A stretch of DNA of 33,680 nt, taken from Clostridia bacterium (lineage in GTDB: Bacteria; Bacillota; Clostridia; Oscillospirales; Acutalibacteraceae). The translations under genes and the position numbers were made by a program. Positions 23,823 through 31,901 of the stretch are shown here, in pieces. The number at the start of each line of letters is the position of its first letter. Within the stretch, counting starts at the first letter, position 1. Location of the stretch: the NCBI GenBank assembly GCA_017442225.1, contig JAFSAR010000018.1:1-33680 (forward strand), in the 5' to 3' direction. The notes beneath the pieces were generated by a model that was not told the origin of the DNA, ran no database searches, and saw nothing but the letters and a program-made list of their open reading frames with translations.

Positions 23823-25344
23823 ATTTTCGTCTTATAAAGCTTATATCGTCACGGTCAATAATTCCAAGTAAAAAAAGATAAACAAGATACAACGCAATGC
23901 ATACTATACAGAGTAAAATTACGTAAAACAAATCGGGCATACTGAAAAATGCTGTGAGTAGGGCATTAACCCCAAGACACAGCGCAAACGCGCCGCAAAA
24001 CGGAAGAAAGAACGTCCGTGAAAAATCAAGTTTTAGTTTGCTTATCTTTACAAGCCGTCTTGTGTTTAAAACGCAGGTCAGCAGATTTGAAAAATACATA
24101 ATACCAATAAAACCGTAAATACCCCACCGCTTTAAACACAGCAGAATTAAAATAATTCTTATGGCAGAATCGCTCACACTTGTGCGAAAGGTAAATTTTT
24201 GTTGGTCAAGCCCCTTTAAAATTCCGTCGGCGATTGCATCAAGGTACATAAACGGTACAATGGGCGAAAGCGCGCAAAGTAAAAATCCGACGTCCGAGCT
24301 TTTGTAAATCAGCGCGCCTATTTTATTGCCACATACCAAAAATATGGCAGAAAAAACAATTGATATAATACTTGTAATTTTTATTATCCGATAAGAAATG
24401 CTTTGCACTACGGCGTGTCTTTCACGTACCGCCGCTTCGGACATTTCGGGGATTAAAAGAGTAGATAATGCGTTCAGCAACGTTGATGGAAAAAATAATA
24501 TTGGCAAAGCCATACCCTTTATCATACCGAAAAGGGATATTCCGTCGCCTTTTGTGGAGGCTGCAGACAGACAAATCGGCACAAGTATGTTTTCTATCAT
24601 ACGCAGCAGAGAATTCAGGTATCTGCCCGAGGTAATAGGCAGCGCTATGTGTGATATCGCAGGCAGTAGTTTATACGGCTTGCGTGTGATGGGTGTTGTT
24701 ATAGAAAGCCTTTTGAAATCTGTATTGTATCGGATATAAACGAAAACACATGAAACCACCTCTGCCACCGTATCGCCAAGCAATACCGCCGCGCAGGCGT
24801 ACTCAAGACCGAGGTTGTCGTAGCGACTTAAAATCCCGATTATTACAGCGATACGCACAGCCTGTTCAAGTAATTGTGAGGTAGACGACGGCGACGCCTT
24901 ACGTCTTGCTATAAAATAACCTTTAATGCAACTGCAAATTCCCATAAACGGTAGGGAAAAGGCAAGAATTTTAAGCGACAACGCCGCGCGGACGTCTTTT
25001 AGTATATATTTTGAGATAAAATCCGCGCCGAAAAACAAAACCGCTATTGTAACTACTGCAATAACAAGCGACAGTTGTGTGCACCGCCAAACTATTTTTT
25101 TAACTCCTGCTTTATCGCCCACAACCAGCTCTTCGCTGACAAGTCGCGTTACGGCAGTGCTTATACCACTTGTAGCAAAGGTTGCCGAAAACATATACAC
25201 CGAAAACACAAGCTGATAAAGGCCTATACCCTCGGCGCCTATTTCTGCGGCGAGCCAGACCTTAAAAATTATACCCGCAAAGCGTAGAACAAGCGACGAT
25301 ACGGTAAGTATTGCGGCATTTTTTATAAAAACCGTTTTTTTCAT
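23821..25344 (-). CDS. SpoVB/MurJ-type lipid-linked oligosaccharide flippase
   Basis: 507 residues from MKKTVF; a start six codons earlier is possible. About 14 membrane helices, the MOP/MVF superfamily layout. The N-terminus (NAAILTVSSLVLRFAGIIFKVWLAAEIGAEGIGLYQL, shown here only as the typical opening helix pair) and SGISTAVTRLVSEE match SpoVB/YtgP-like proteins, which move wall precursors across the membrane, in sporulation cortex or vegetative wall. Which of the two cannot be decided here. The ribosome binding site is weak (GGGTGA), and a hairpin-forming palindrome lies directly upstream. Confidence 0.85.
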   Translation of the reverse strand: MKKTVFIKNAAILTVSSLVLRFAGIIFKVWLAAEIGAEGIGLYQLVFSVYMFSATFATSGISTAVTRLVSEELVVGDKAGVKKIVWRCTQLSLVIAVVTIAVLFFGADFISKYILKDVRAALSLKILAFSLPFMGICSCIKGYFIARRKASPSSTSQLLEQAVRIAVIIGILSRYDNLGLEYACAAVLLGDTVAEVVSCVFVYIRYNTDFKRLSITTPITRKPYKLLPAISHIALPITSGRYLNSLLRMIENILVPICLSAASTKGDGISLFGMIKGMALPILFFPSTLLNALSTLLIPEMSEAAVRERHAVVQSISYRIIKITSIISIVFSAIFLVCGNKIGALIYKSSDVGFLLCALSPIVPFMYLDAIADGILKGLDQQKFTFRTSVSDSAIRIILILLCLKRWGIYGFIGIMYFSNLLTCVLNTRRLVKISKLKLDFSRTFFLPFCGAFALCLGVNALLTAFFSMPDLFYVILLCIVCIALYLVYLFLLGIIDRDDISFIRRK

Positions 25345-25354
25345 ATTTTCACCC

Positions 25355-25374
25355 ATCATCATAAATATGATGAT
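25355..25374. repeat. Inverted repeat at the flippase start
   Basis: Arms ATCATCAT (25355-25362) and ATGATGAT (25367-25374) with a 4-base centre. It overlaps the alternative first ATGs of the flippase gene and ends 5 bases before the rarA -35, so it could be an operator or an mRNA hairpin. Confidence 0.5.
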
Positions 25375-25379
25375 TTCGG

Positions 25380-25408
25380 TTGAAAAAGAATAAAATTTAA
25401 TGTAAAAT
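25380..25408 (+). promoter_or_regulatory. rarA promoter
   Basis: TTGAAA (25380-25385), 17 bases, then TAAAAT (25403-25408), about 35 bases before the rarA ATG. An AAGGAG site follows. Confidence 0.65.
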
Positions 25409-25442
25409 AATACTAATAGTAAAGTTTAAGGAGTGGACGTTT

Positions 25443-26705
25443 ATGCAGACACCTCTTGCAGACAGAGTAAGACCAAAAAATATTGACGAGGTGGCAGGTC
25501 AGCGCCATCTTTTAGCCGAGGGCAAAATATTGCGTAAAATAATCGACTCGGGAGATATACCAAATCTTATATTCTACGGTCCGTCGGGTGTAGGCAAGAC
25601 CACCGTTGCAAAGATTATTGCGTCGCAAACGGGTAAAAAGCTGTGCTACTTAAACGCCACAACCTCTTCTACCGCCGATATAAAGGAGATAATCGGTGAA
25701 ATAGGTACAATGGAGGCGGCAAGCGGCATACTGCTTTATCTTGACGAGATACAGTATTTTAACAAAAAACAACAGCAGATATTGTTGTCTTATATCGAAA
25801 ACGGCGATATAACGCTTATTGCATCCACTACCGAAAATCCGTATTTTTACGTTTATAACGCCATACTCAGCCGCTCTACCGTTTTTGAATTTAAAACATT
25901 ATCAAGCGAGGATATATCAGTAGTTTTAAAACGCGCGATAGGTATTTTGTGTGAGGAAAACGGCAAGAAAATAGCAACCACTGACGACAGCATAAACAAA
26001 ATCGCTCGTGCGGCAGCTGGTGACGTTAGGCGCGCGCTTAATATGCTCGAATTATGCGTTATGTTAACTATAAATGACGACGAGCCTGAGGTGTCGGATG
26101 ATATTGTGGAACAAATACTCGCGGGCAATTCGGTGCGCTATGACCGCGAGGGCGACGAGCATTACGATATAGTGTCTGCATATCAGAAATCTATGCGCGG
26201 CTCTGACCCTGATGCTGCAATTTACTATCTTGCACGCTTGCTTGCTGCGGGTGATTTGCCAAGCGCTTGTCGGCGTCTTTTGGTATGCGCTAACGAGGAC
26301 GTGGGACTCGCTTATCCCCAGATAATTCCTATAGTTAAGGCGGCTGTTGACACCGCTATGACGGTGGGACTTCCCGAGGCTCGATTGCCGCTTGCAAATG
26401 CCGTAATACTTGTAGCAACAAGTCCAAAATCGGTGTCTGCGCACGACGCAATAAACGACGCTATGGCGGACGTAGAGCACGGTATCGGCGGAGATATACC
26501 GCGTCATTTGCAAAACAAGCATTTTGACGGCGAGGATGCGGAAATAAAGGGTCAGCATTATCTTTATCCGCATTCCTATCCAATGCATTATGTAAACCAA
26601 CAATATTTACCTGATAATATTAAAAATAAGGTGTATTATAAATTTGGTGATAACAAAAACGAACAGAGTTTTAAAGAATATTGGGATAAAATAAAGAATA
26701 AATAA
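25443..26705 (+). CDS. rarA: Replication-associated recombination protein RarA (MgsA)
   Basis: 420 residues, normal length. It is an AAA+ ATPase of the clamp-loader group acting at stalled forks. N-terminus PLADRVRPKNIDEVAGQRHLL, Walker A FYGPSGVGKTT near residues 45-55, Walker B LLYLDEIQYFNKKQQ near 100, sensor 1 ASTTENP, arginine-finger-like LSRSTVF, and the C-terminal YLYPHSYPMHYVNQQYLP all fit. It has its own promoter and precedes the PH-domain genes by 12 bases, so they may be co-transcribed. Confidence 0.95.
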   Translation: MQTPLADRVRPKNIDEVAGQRHLLAEGKILRKIIDSGDIPNLIFYGPSGVGKTTVAKIIASQTGKKLCYLNATTSSTADIKEIIGEIGTMEAASGILLYLDEIQYFNKKQQQILLSYIENGDITLIASTTENPYFYVYNAILSRSTVFEFKTLSSEDISVVLKRAIGILCEENGKKIATTDDSINKIARAAAGDVRRALNMLELCVMLTINDDEPEVSDDIVEQILAGNSVRYDREGDEHYDIVSAYQKSMRGSDPDAAIYYLARLLAAGDLPSACRRLLVCANEDVGLAYPQIIPIVKAAVDTAMTVGLPEARLPLANAVILVATSPKSVSAHDAINDAMADVEHGIGGDIPRHLQNKHFDGEDAEIKGQHYLYPHSYPMHYVNQQYLPDNIKNKVYYKFGDNKNEQSFKEYWDKIKNK

Positions 26706-26717
26706 AGAGGTGTTATT

Positions 26718-27149
26718 GTGACTTTTCACCTACCAAAAAAAACGCGTATTTTATGGCAGCTACGTATTGTGCTTGCATTTGCGTGTGTTTGCGCGGCGGT
26801 TGCCTTTTTCAGCCGATATACCCTATGGTTTTTACTACCTGCGGCAATTATTGCCACCATGGGTTTGATATTTGCTTTTATCTACGTTCCTTTTTATTTT
26901 AACAGCTATAAAATTACGGTGGACGATAACTCTATAAGTATAACCAAAGGTGTTATCATAAAAACTACAAATATTATGCCGTATCCGCGACTTGTTTTCG
27001 CGCAAAGCTTTACAACACCGCTGTCAGCTATGATGAAAATGAAATGCGTTATGCTAAAGGCGGCTCGCGGATGGATACTTATACCAGAAATAGAAAATGT
27101 AAACGCTGAATATCTACTTGATAACCTGAGGATCAAATCGAATGATTAA
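26718..27149 (+). CDS. YdbS-like membrane protein with a bacterial PH domain
   Basis: 143 residues starting with GTG after AAAGAGGTG. Two helices (about 14-33 and 36-58) are followed by a bPH2 (DUF304) domain: NSYKITVDDNSISITKGVIIKTTNIMPY is its usual edge pattern, here given in full only as orientation. Partner of the next gene, which it overlaps by eight bases. The YdbS/YdbT pair is widespread in Firmicutes; its biochemical role is not settled. Confidence 0.8.
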   Translation: MTFHLPKKTRILWQLRIVLAFACVCAAVAFFSRYTLWFLLPAAIIATMGLIFAFIYVPFYFNSYKITVDDNSISITKGVIIKTTNIMPYPRLVFAQSFTTPLSAMMKMKCVMLKAARGWILIPEIENVNAEYLLDNLRIKSND

Positions 27150-28581
27150 GAGTACCTTTAAAGCCCATCCCATAATGATTTTAACACTGATGAAGCCGTA
27201 TCTGTTTGTGTTGGTGTTACCGCTTATACGCGCACTGATACAGTATCTTACGCGCGGCGAAATCGACGGCTTGCTGACGTTTGAAATATTAGCTTTTGCT
27301 TTTATAGTGATAATATCGTTTTTGAGTTGGCGTTCAATCAGCATTACCGTAAACGACCGATATCTCACGGTGAAAAAGGGCTTTTTGATAAAAAGCCGTG
27401 CGGTTATAGAAATTTCGCGTCTTTCAAGCGTGTCGCAAAAGCAAAGCCCGATTGATTTTATAGCGCAAAGTGTAGATTGCTCAATAAATACCGAGGCAGG
27501 CAGACCGCAAAAGAGTGATTTTAACCTTAAAATGTATAAAAACGACGCAAAACGACTTTTAAAATTGATATACGGCGAAGAAGTGCGCGCGGTTATCAAG
27601 TTTTCGGCATTTAGGATAGCGTTGCTTGCCGCGGCTACTTCGTCTGCAGCCACGGGCATTATAGTGGGCGTTCCCGTTATCAATCAGGCGAGCGACCTTT
27701 TAGGAATAGCCGTTTCGGATATGCTGCTTACTGAAATTAACAACGTATCTTCGCAGTTTAACAATATTTTTCCGCCAATAGTAAACACGTTAACCCTTAT
27801 TTTACTTGCGGCATACGGTGTTTCATTTATAATATCTTTCTTTAAAAACATAAATTTTAAGCTACAGAACGGAAAAGGTGATATAGATATACAATCAGGA
27901 TTTTTTGTCAGAAAGCGAATAATATTTAAAAAATCGCAGATTAACAATATATGCCTAGAACAGTCACCGTTGTTGCGATTATTTAAAAGGTTTTCTATGC
28001 GAGCGTCAATCGGCGGTTACGGCGACAGACGCGGCGAAAAGGCGGTGGTGGTGCCCGTGGCTGCTCACGGAGAGATAGAAAAGCAATTTAAAACGCATTT
28101 TCCTATGATTGCGGTAAATGGTAGTCCGATAAAGCCCAAACGCTCGGTTACAAGCCTTAACCGATTTTTATATATTCCTGCAATATTATTGATGCTTATA
28201 ATTGCGGTAGGGTTGAGTTTTTGTTTTGCTTTTCCGTATTTTGAAAATCTGATACTGTTTTTAACGATTGTCGCTATCGCGGTTGATTTATATTACGCAA
28301 GCTTGTGCTATCGCAACTATAAGCATGGCGGAATATGTCTTGAAGAATGTATATTTGCATCAGGCTCGTCGGGATTCATGGTGCGGGAGCTTTATTGTGA
28401 TAAAACACATATCGGAATTATAAAAATTACAGAAACACCCGCTGACCGAAAATTTAAAACCTGCAAGGTAAAGCTTACCGTAAGAAGTGAAAACGCAGAC
28501 AGCGTGCGGGTAAGAAACATCGACACCCAAAGCGCTAAAAAGTATTTAAACAAAATATTTAATTTGAATATTGACGAATAA
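27142..28581 (+). CDS. YdbT-like membrane protein with several PH domains
   Basis: 479 residues, normal for YdbT. Three units of paired helices followed by bPH2 domains: helices near 12-30 and 42-60, then 155-175 and 210-235, then 335-385. PH-like edges are SITVNDRYLTVKKGF, then GDIDIQSGFFVRKR, then the last region around FASGSSGFMVRELY. The ATG overlaps the end of the YdbS-like gene (ATGATTAA), so the two products are probably made together and form a membrane complex. No enzyme motif is visible. Confidence 0.82.
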   Translation: MIKSTFKAHPIMILTLMKPYLFVLVLPLIRALIQYLTRGEIDGLLTFEILAFAFIVIISFLSWRSISITVNDRYLTVKKGFLIKSRAVIEISRLSSVSQKQSPIDFIAQSVDCSINTEAGRPQKSDFNLKMYKNDAKRLLKLIYGEEVRAVIKFSAFRIALLAAATSSAATGIIVGVPVINQASDLLGIAVSDMLLTEINNVSSQFNNIFPPIVNTLTLILLAAYGVSFIISFFKNINFKLQNGKGDIDIQSGFFVRKRIIFKKSQINNICLEQSPLLRLFKRFSMRASIGGYGDRRGEKAVVVPVAAHGEIEKQFKTHFPMIAVNGSPIKPKRSVTSLNRFLYIPAILLMLIIAVGLSFCFAFPYFENLILFLTIVAIAVDLYYASLCYRNYKHGGICLEECIFASGSSGFMVRELYCDKTHIGIIKITETPADRKFKTCKVKLTVRSENADSVRVRNIDTQSAKKYLNKIFNLNIDE

Positions 28582-28615
28582 AACGCCCAAGACAGCAAAC
28601 AATAAATTCAAACAA

Positions 28616-28631
28616 TGTTTCACGTGAAACC
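28616..28631. promoter_or_regulatory. parS site 1
   Basis: TGTTTCACGTGAAACC matches the ParB-binding consensus TGTTTCACGTGAAACA at 15 of 16 positions. It lies in the leader of spoVAE. Confidence 0.92.
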
Positions 28632-28644
28632 TAGGAGAGTTTTT

Positions 28645-29010
28645 ATGAATTTGATTGTTGACTGTCTTAAGGCGTTTTTTGTTGGTGGATTCATATGTAT
28701 GCTTGGGCAGATACTTATAGATTATACAAAGCTGACCCCCGCAAGAATTCTTGTGACCTACGTTGTTGGCGGCGTGTTGCTTACGGCAATTGGTATTTAT
28801 GAGCCAATAGTAAAATTTGCGGGGTCGGGCGCCACCGTTCCACTTACGGGCTTTGGGTATTCGCTCGGCACAGGTGTGGTAGAGGCGGTGGACCAATACG
28901 GATTTATCGGAATTTTTTGCGGCGGACTTACGGCTACCGCGGCAGGAATTACCGCCGCGATATTCTTTGGATTTATAATGTCGTTGATTTTTAGGTCGGG
29001 GGACAAATAA
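28645..29010 (+). CDS. spoVAE: Stage V sporulation protein AE (SpoVAEb-like)
   Basis: 121 residues with about four membrane helices and the family block FAGSGATVPLTGFGYSLG near the middle. SpoVA proteins form the channel that moves dipicolinic acid into and out of spores. It is closer in size to SpoVAE than to SpoVAC (about 150), though the two are related. I start at 28645, after AGGAG; the earlier ATG at 28615 lies in parS. The usual neighbours spoVAC and spoVAD are not here, so the gene is isolated next to parAB. I see no firm sigma-G promoter. Confidence 0.88.
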   Translation: MNLIVDCLKAFFVGGFICMLGQILIDYTKLTPARILVTYVVGGVLLTAIGIYEPIVKFAGSGATVPLTGFGYSLGTGVVEAVDQYGFIGIFCGGLTATAAGITAAIFFGFIMSLIFRSGDK

Positions 29011-29020
29011 TAAATTTTTG

Positions 29021-29049
29021 TTTACAACAGCATAATTTGTATGTATAAT
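29021..29049 (+). promoter_or_regulatory. parAB promoter
   Basis: TTTACA (29021-29026), 17 bases, then a perfect TATAAT (29044-29049). The transcript would begin near 29056, so parS site 2 lies in its first 20 bases. Confidence 0.82.
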
Positions 29050-29060
29050 AAAGATAATGA

Positions 29061-29076
29061 TGTTTCACGTGAAACG
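29061..29076. promoter_or_regulatory. parS site 2 within the parAB leader hairpin
   Basis: TGTTTCACGTGAAACG, 15 of 16 consensus positions. The perfect 14-base palindrome is flanked by a further 9-bp pairing (AAAGATAAT at 29050-29058 with ATTGTCTTT at 29079-29087), so the RNA can form a long hairpin followed by a T-rich stretch. Confidence 0.92.
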
Positions 29077-29167
29077 TTATTGTCTTTATTTTATTATATG
29101 TTTATATATTATATATCTAATTTTAAATTATTTACATATATAACATAAAATCACGGAGGATACTGTT

Positions 29168-29938
29168 TTGGGTAAAATTATATCTGTTGTTAACCAAAAA
29201 GGCGGCGTTGGCAAAACCACCACCGCAGTAAATCTTGTCGCTGGCATAGGTCTTGCGGGTAAAAAGGTTCTGCTTGTAGACGCTGACCCGCAGGGAAATT
29301 CGACAAGCGGATATGGAATCAGCAAAAAATCGAGCGGCGCTACTACCTATGAGCTGCTTATTGGCGCGGCAAAGGCTGACACGGCAATTATTAAAACACA
29401 GTTTAAAAATGTTGACGTAATCCCTGCTTCTATGGATTTGGCAGCCGCCGAGGTTGATCTGATAGAAACCGAGCATCGTGAATCGGCTTTAAAAAACGCA
29501 TTGGCGCCGATCAGAGAAAATTACGACTACATATTTATTGACTGTCCGCCATCTTTGGGGCTTATCACCATAAACGCTCTCAACGCGGGCGATACGGTGC
29601 TTGTGCCAATTCAGTGTGAATATTTTGCGCTCGAGGGACTTTCTCAGCTTATGGCGTCGGTGCGTCAGGTTAAAAGGCTGTATAATCCCACGCTCGAAAT
29701 TGAAGGCATAGTGCTTACGATGTTTGACGGCAGACTTAACCTTACGCAGCAGGTTGTGGGCGAAATCAAAAAGTTTTTTGCAAACAAGCTTTACAAAACG
29801 GTGATTCCGCGCGGTGTAAGACTTTCTGAAGCGCCAAGTTACGGTTGTCCGATACAGTATTATGACAAGCGTTCAAAGGGCTGTATTGCCTATAACGACC
29901 TTGCAAAAGAATTTTTAAAGAGAAACAGGAGGGGTTAA
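29168..29938 (+). CDS. parA: Chromosome-partitioning ATPase ParA (Soj)
   Basis: 256 residues, starting with TTG after CGGAGGA; no ATG fits better. It is a deviant Walker A ATPase: NQKGGVGKTTTAVNL near residues 9-23 with both lysines, then VDADPQGNSTSG and FIDCPPSLG. It binds DNA non-specifically as an ATP dimer and works with ParB to separate origins; in Bacillus, Soj also controls DnaA. The short gap of three bases to parB implies one transcript. Confidence 0.96.
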   Translation: MGKIISVVNQKGGVGKTTTAVNLVAGIGLAGKKVLLVDADPQGNSTSGYGISKKSSGATTYELLIGAAKADTAIIKTQFKNVDVIPASMDLAAAEVDLIETEHRESALKNALAPIRENYDYIFIDCPPSLGLITINALNAGDTVLVPIQCEYFALEGLSQLMASVRQVKRLYNPTLEIEGIVLTMFDGRLNLTQQVVGEIKKFFANKLYKTVIPRGVRLSEAPSYGCPIQYYDKRSKGCIAYNDLAKEFLKRNRRG

Positions 29939-29941
29939 GCC

Positions 29942-30790
29942 ATGGCAGCAGCAAAAAAAGGTGGTTTGGGCCGCGGTTTAGAAGCGCTTTTTAACGAAAA
30001 TGCAACCGACGAAAAGGGAGTAGTAACCCTTAGACTTTCTGAAATAGAACCGAATAGAAATCAACCAAGAACAAGCTTTGACGAGAATGCGCTTTCCGAG
30101 CTTGCTGAAAGTATTGCAAAACACGGTCTTATTCAGCCAATAGTTGTGCGCCCCACTTCAAGCGGAGTTTATCAAATTGTAGCAGGCGAGCGCCGTTGGC
30201 GCGCTTGCCGTATGGCAGGACTCATTGAAGTGCCGGTTATTATAAAAGAGCTTGATGACCAAAATTATTACGAAATCGCTCTTATAGAAAATTTGCAACG
30301 CGAAGACCTTAATGCCGTTGAAGAGGCGCAGGGCTATCGCACTCTTGTAGACACATACGGTCTTACACAAGAGCAGGTCGCCGAAAGCGTTGGTAAGTCG
30401 CGAAGCGCCGTTACAAACGCCCTACGACTGCTTAATCTTAATGAAAAGGCCCTTGAGGCGCTTAAAAACGGTGAAATCACCGCAGGCCACGCCCGCGCAA
30501 TACTTGCAGCCGACAGTGACGAACTCGCGACGCAAATGTTAAAAGCCGCAAAATCGGGAGCATCGGTTCGCGAGCTTGAGGCTATGGCAAAAGCTCAAAT
30601 AAAGGTAACAAGACTTACTCCGCCAACCGTCGCTAAAAACAACTTTTACAGCGAGGTTGAAATCTCACTTAAAAACGAGCTTGGCAGAAAGGTTGATATA
30701 AAATCCAAGGGCAAGGGCAAGGGCACCATCACTTTAGAGTTCTACAGTGATGAAGAGCTCGCCGACTTTGCTCGCAAATTATCGGAATAA
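29942..30790 (+). CDS. parB: Chromosome-partitioning protein ParB (Spo0J)
   Basis: 282 residues. The N-terminal CTPase part has GERRWRAC near residue 82 and ENLQREDLNAVEEA near 117; the middle HTH (TQEQVAESVGKSRSAVTNALRLL) binds parS; the C-terminus, with IKSKGKGKGTITLEFYSDEE, forms the dimer. The N-terminus KKGGLGRGLEALF is the usual ParA-stimulating segment. AGGAGGGG precedes the ATG. Both parS sites are within 1.4 kb. Confidence 0.96.
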   Translation: MAAAKKGGLGRGLEALFNENATDEKGVVTLRLSEIEPNRNQPRTSFDENALSELAESIAKHGLIQPIVVRPTSSGVYQIVAGERRWRACRMAGLIEVPVIIKELDDQNYYEIALIENLQREDLNAVEEAQGYRTLVDTYGLTQEQVAESVGKSRSAVTNALRLLNLNEKALEALKNGEITAGHARAILAADSDELATQMLKAAKSGASVRELEAMAKAQIKVTRLTPPTVAKNNFYSEVEISLKNELGRKVDIKSKGKGKGTITLEFYSDEELADFARKLSE

Positions 30791-30911
30791 TCCTATGACA
30801 AAAAGATATAGAAACCGTGTCGCTAATCGGCACTTCCGTAGAAGACCGCCCCCAACTCTATAAATGAATTGATTTATAAAAAAATTTCTTATTTATGGAG
30901 ATGAAAAATTT

Positions 30912-31820
30912 ATGTGGCTATTTTTTACTTTGGCTACCACATTAATATGGGGCGCTGCCGAATTATTTTATAAAAAAGGCTCGCACGACAACGAAAAATA
31001 CGGTCATTTAAAGGTTTGTGTATTAGTTGGTGCGGTTATGGGTATTCACGCAGTGGTTACTCTCCTTACCGAAGACGTAAACTTTGAATTGATGCACATA
31101 GTGGACTATCTACCGGTATCACTTTGCTATATTGTTTCGATGGCGCTTTCGTTCTTTGGAATCAGATTTTTGGAAGAATCTATATCCGACCCTGTTGAAA
31201 ATACCTCTGGCGCAATATGCTCGCTTATGTGTATGATATTTTTAGGAGATAAAATATCATTGTGGGCTTGGATTGCTATTGCGGTGATATTGGTTGGTAT
31301 CTTGGGCGTAGGCTTTTTGGAGAAAAAAGAAGGTCGAAGAGTAAATAAATACGGCAAAAAGCTTGCGACCATTGCCTTTATAATGCCGTTTGGATATGCA
31401 TTGATTGATGCCTTGGGCAGTTTTTTGGACGTATATTATTTAGAGCCGGATATAACACCACTTAGAAATGTCACAGCCGACAATATTGAATTGGTGGCAA
31501 ACACGTCCTATGAGCTCACCTTTGCGTTGGTTGCGGTTGTTTTGTTTATCTTTATGAAAATAAAGAAAGTAAAATTTGAAATCACTAAACAAAAGGATAA
31601 AGCAATCGCCGCAGTTTGCGAAACTGCGGGACAGTTGACATATGTATATGCAATGAGTGGTAACGGCGCAATAGCCGCTCCGATTATTTCTTCTGTTTGC
31701 GTGGTATCATTACTTTTATCGAGAATTTTCTTAAAAGAAAAGTTATCGGCAAAACAGTATTTGTTCATTTCGATTATTATTGTCGGAATACTTATGTTGG
31801 CGATTATTGAGGGCGAATAA
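30912..31820 (+). CDS. DMT-superfamily (EamA-like) transporter
   Basis: 302 residues and about ten membrane helices in two similar five-helix halves, the EamA layout (opening TLATTLIWGAAELFYKKGS; conserved ENTSGAICSLMCMIFLGDKIS in half one and AAPIISSVCVVSLLLSRIFLKEKLS in half two, mentioned as locators). Such proteins export or import small metabolites; the substrate cannot be told. GGAG precedes the ATG. It has a strong terminator and stands apart from parAB by 121 bases. Confidence 0.85.
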   Translation: MWLFFTLATTLIWGAAELFYKKGSHDNEKYGHLKVCVLVGAVMGIHAVVTLLTEDVNFELMHIVDYLPVSLCYIVSMALSFFGIRFLEESISDPVENTSGAICSLMCMIFLGDKISLWAWIAIAVILVGILGVGFLEKKEGRRVNKYGKKLATIAFIMPFGYALIDALGSFLDVYYLEPDITPLRNVTADNIELVANTSYELTFALVAVVLFIFMKIKKVKFEITKQKDKAIAAVCETAGQLTYVYAMSGNGAIAAPIISSVCVVSLLLSRIFLKEKLSAKQYLFISIIIVGILMLAIIEGE

Positions 31821-31827
31821 AAAACTA

Positions 31828-31856
31828 TTGCATTTAACACATTAAAGTGGTAAAAT
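31828..31856 (+). promoter_or_regulatory. Promoter of the NSS symporter gene, abutting a terminator
   Basis: TTGCAT (31828-31833), 17 bases, then TAAAAT (31851-31856). The -10 is the first part of the hairpin at 31851-31884, so the expected start near 31863 excludes half of the stem from this transcript. Confidence 0.6.
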
Positions 31857-31884
31857 AACCATTGTTTTTACAATGGTTATTTTA
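31851..31884 (+). terminator. Terminator of the DMT transporter gene
   Basis: A perfect 15-bp stem (31851-31865 with 31870-31884), 4-base loop, and a T-rich tail ending just before the AGGAG of the next gene. Confidence 0.78.
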
Positions 31885-31901
31885 TTTTAGGAGATTTTAA
31901 T

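Noticed and set aside
26064..26603. 179-codon minus-strand frame opposite rarA
   Set aside because: Antisense shadow with Arg/His-rich random composition.
27114..27683. 189-codon minus-strand frame opposite the YdbT-like gene
   Set aside because: Antisense shadow; covers the start of a clear gene.
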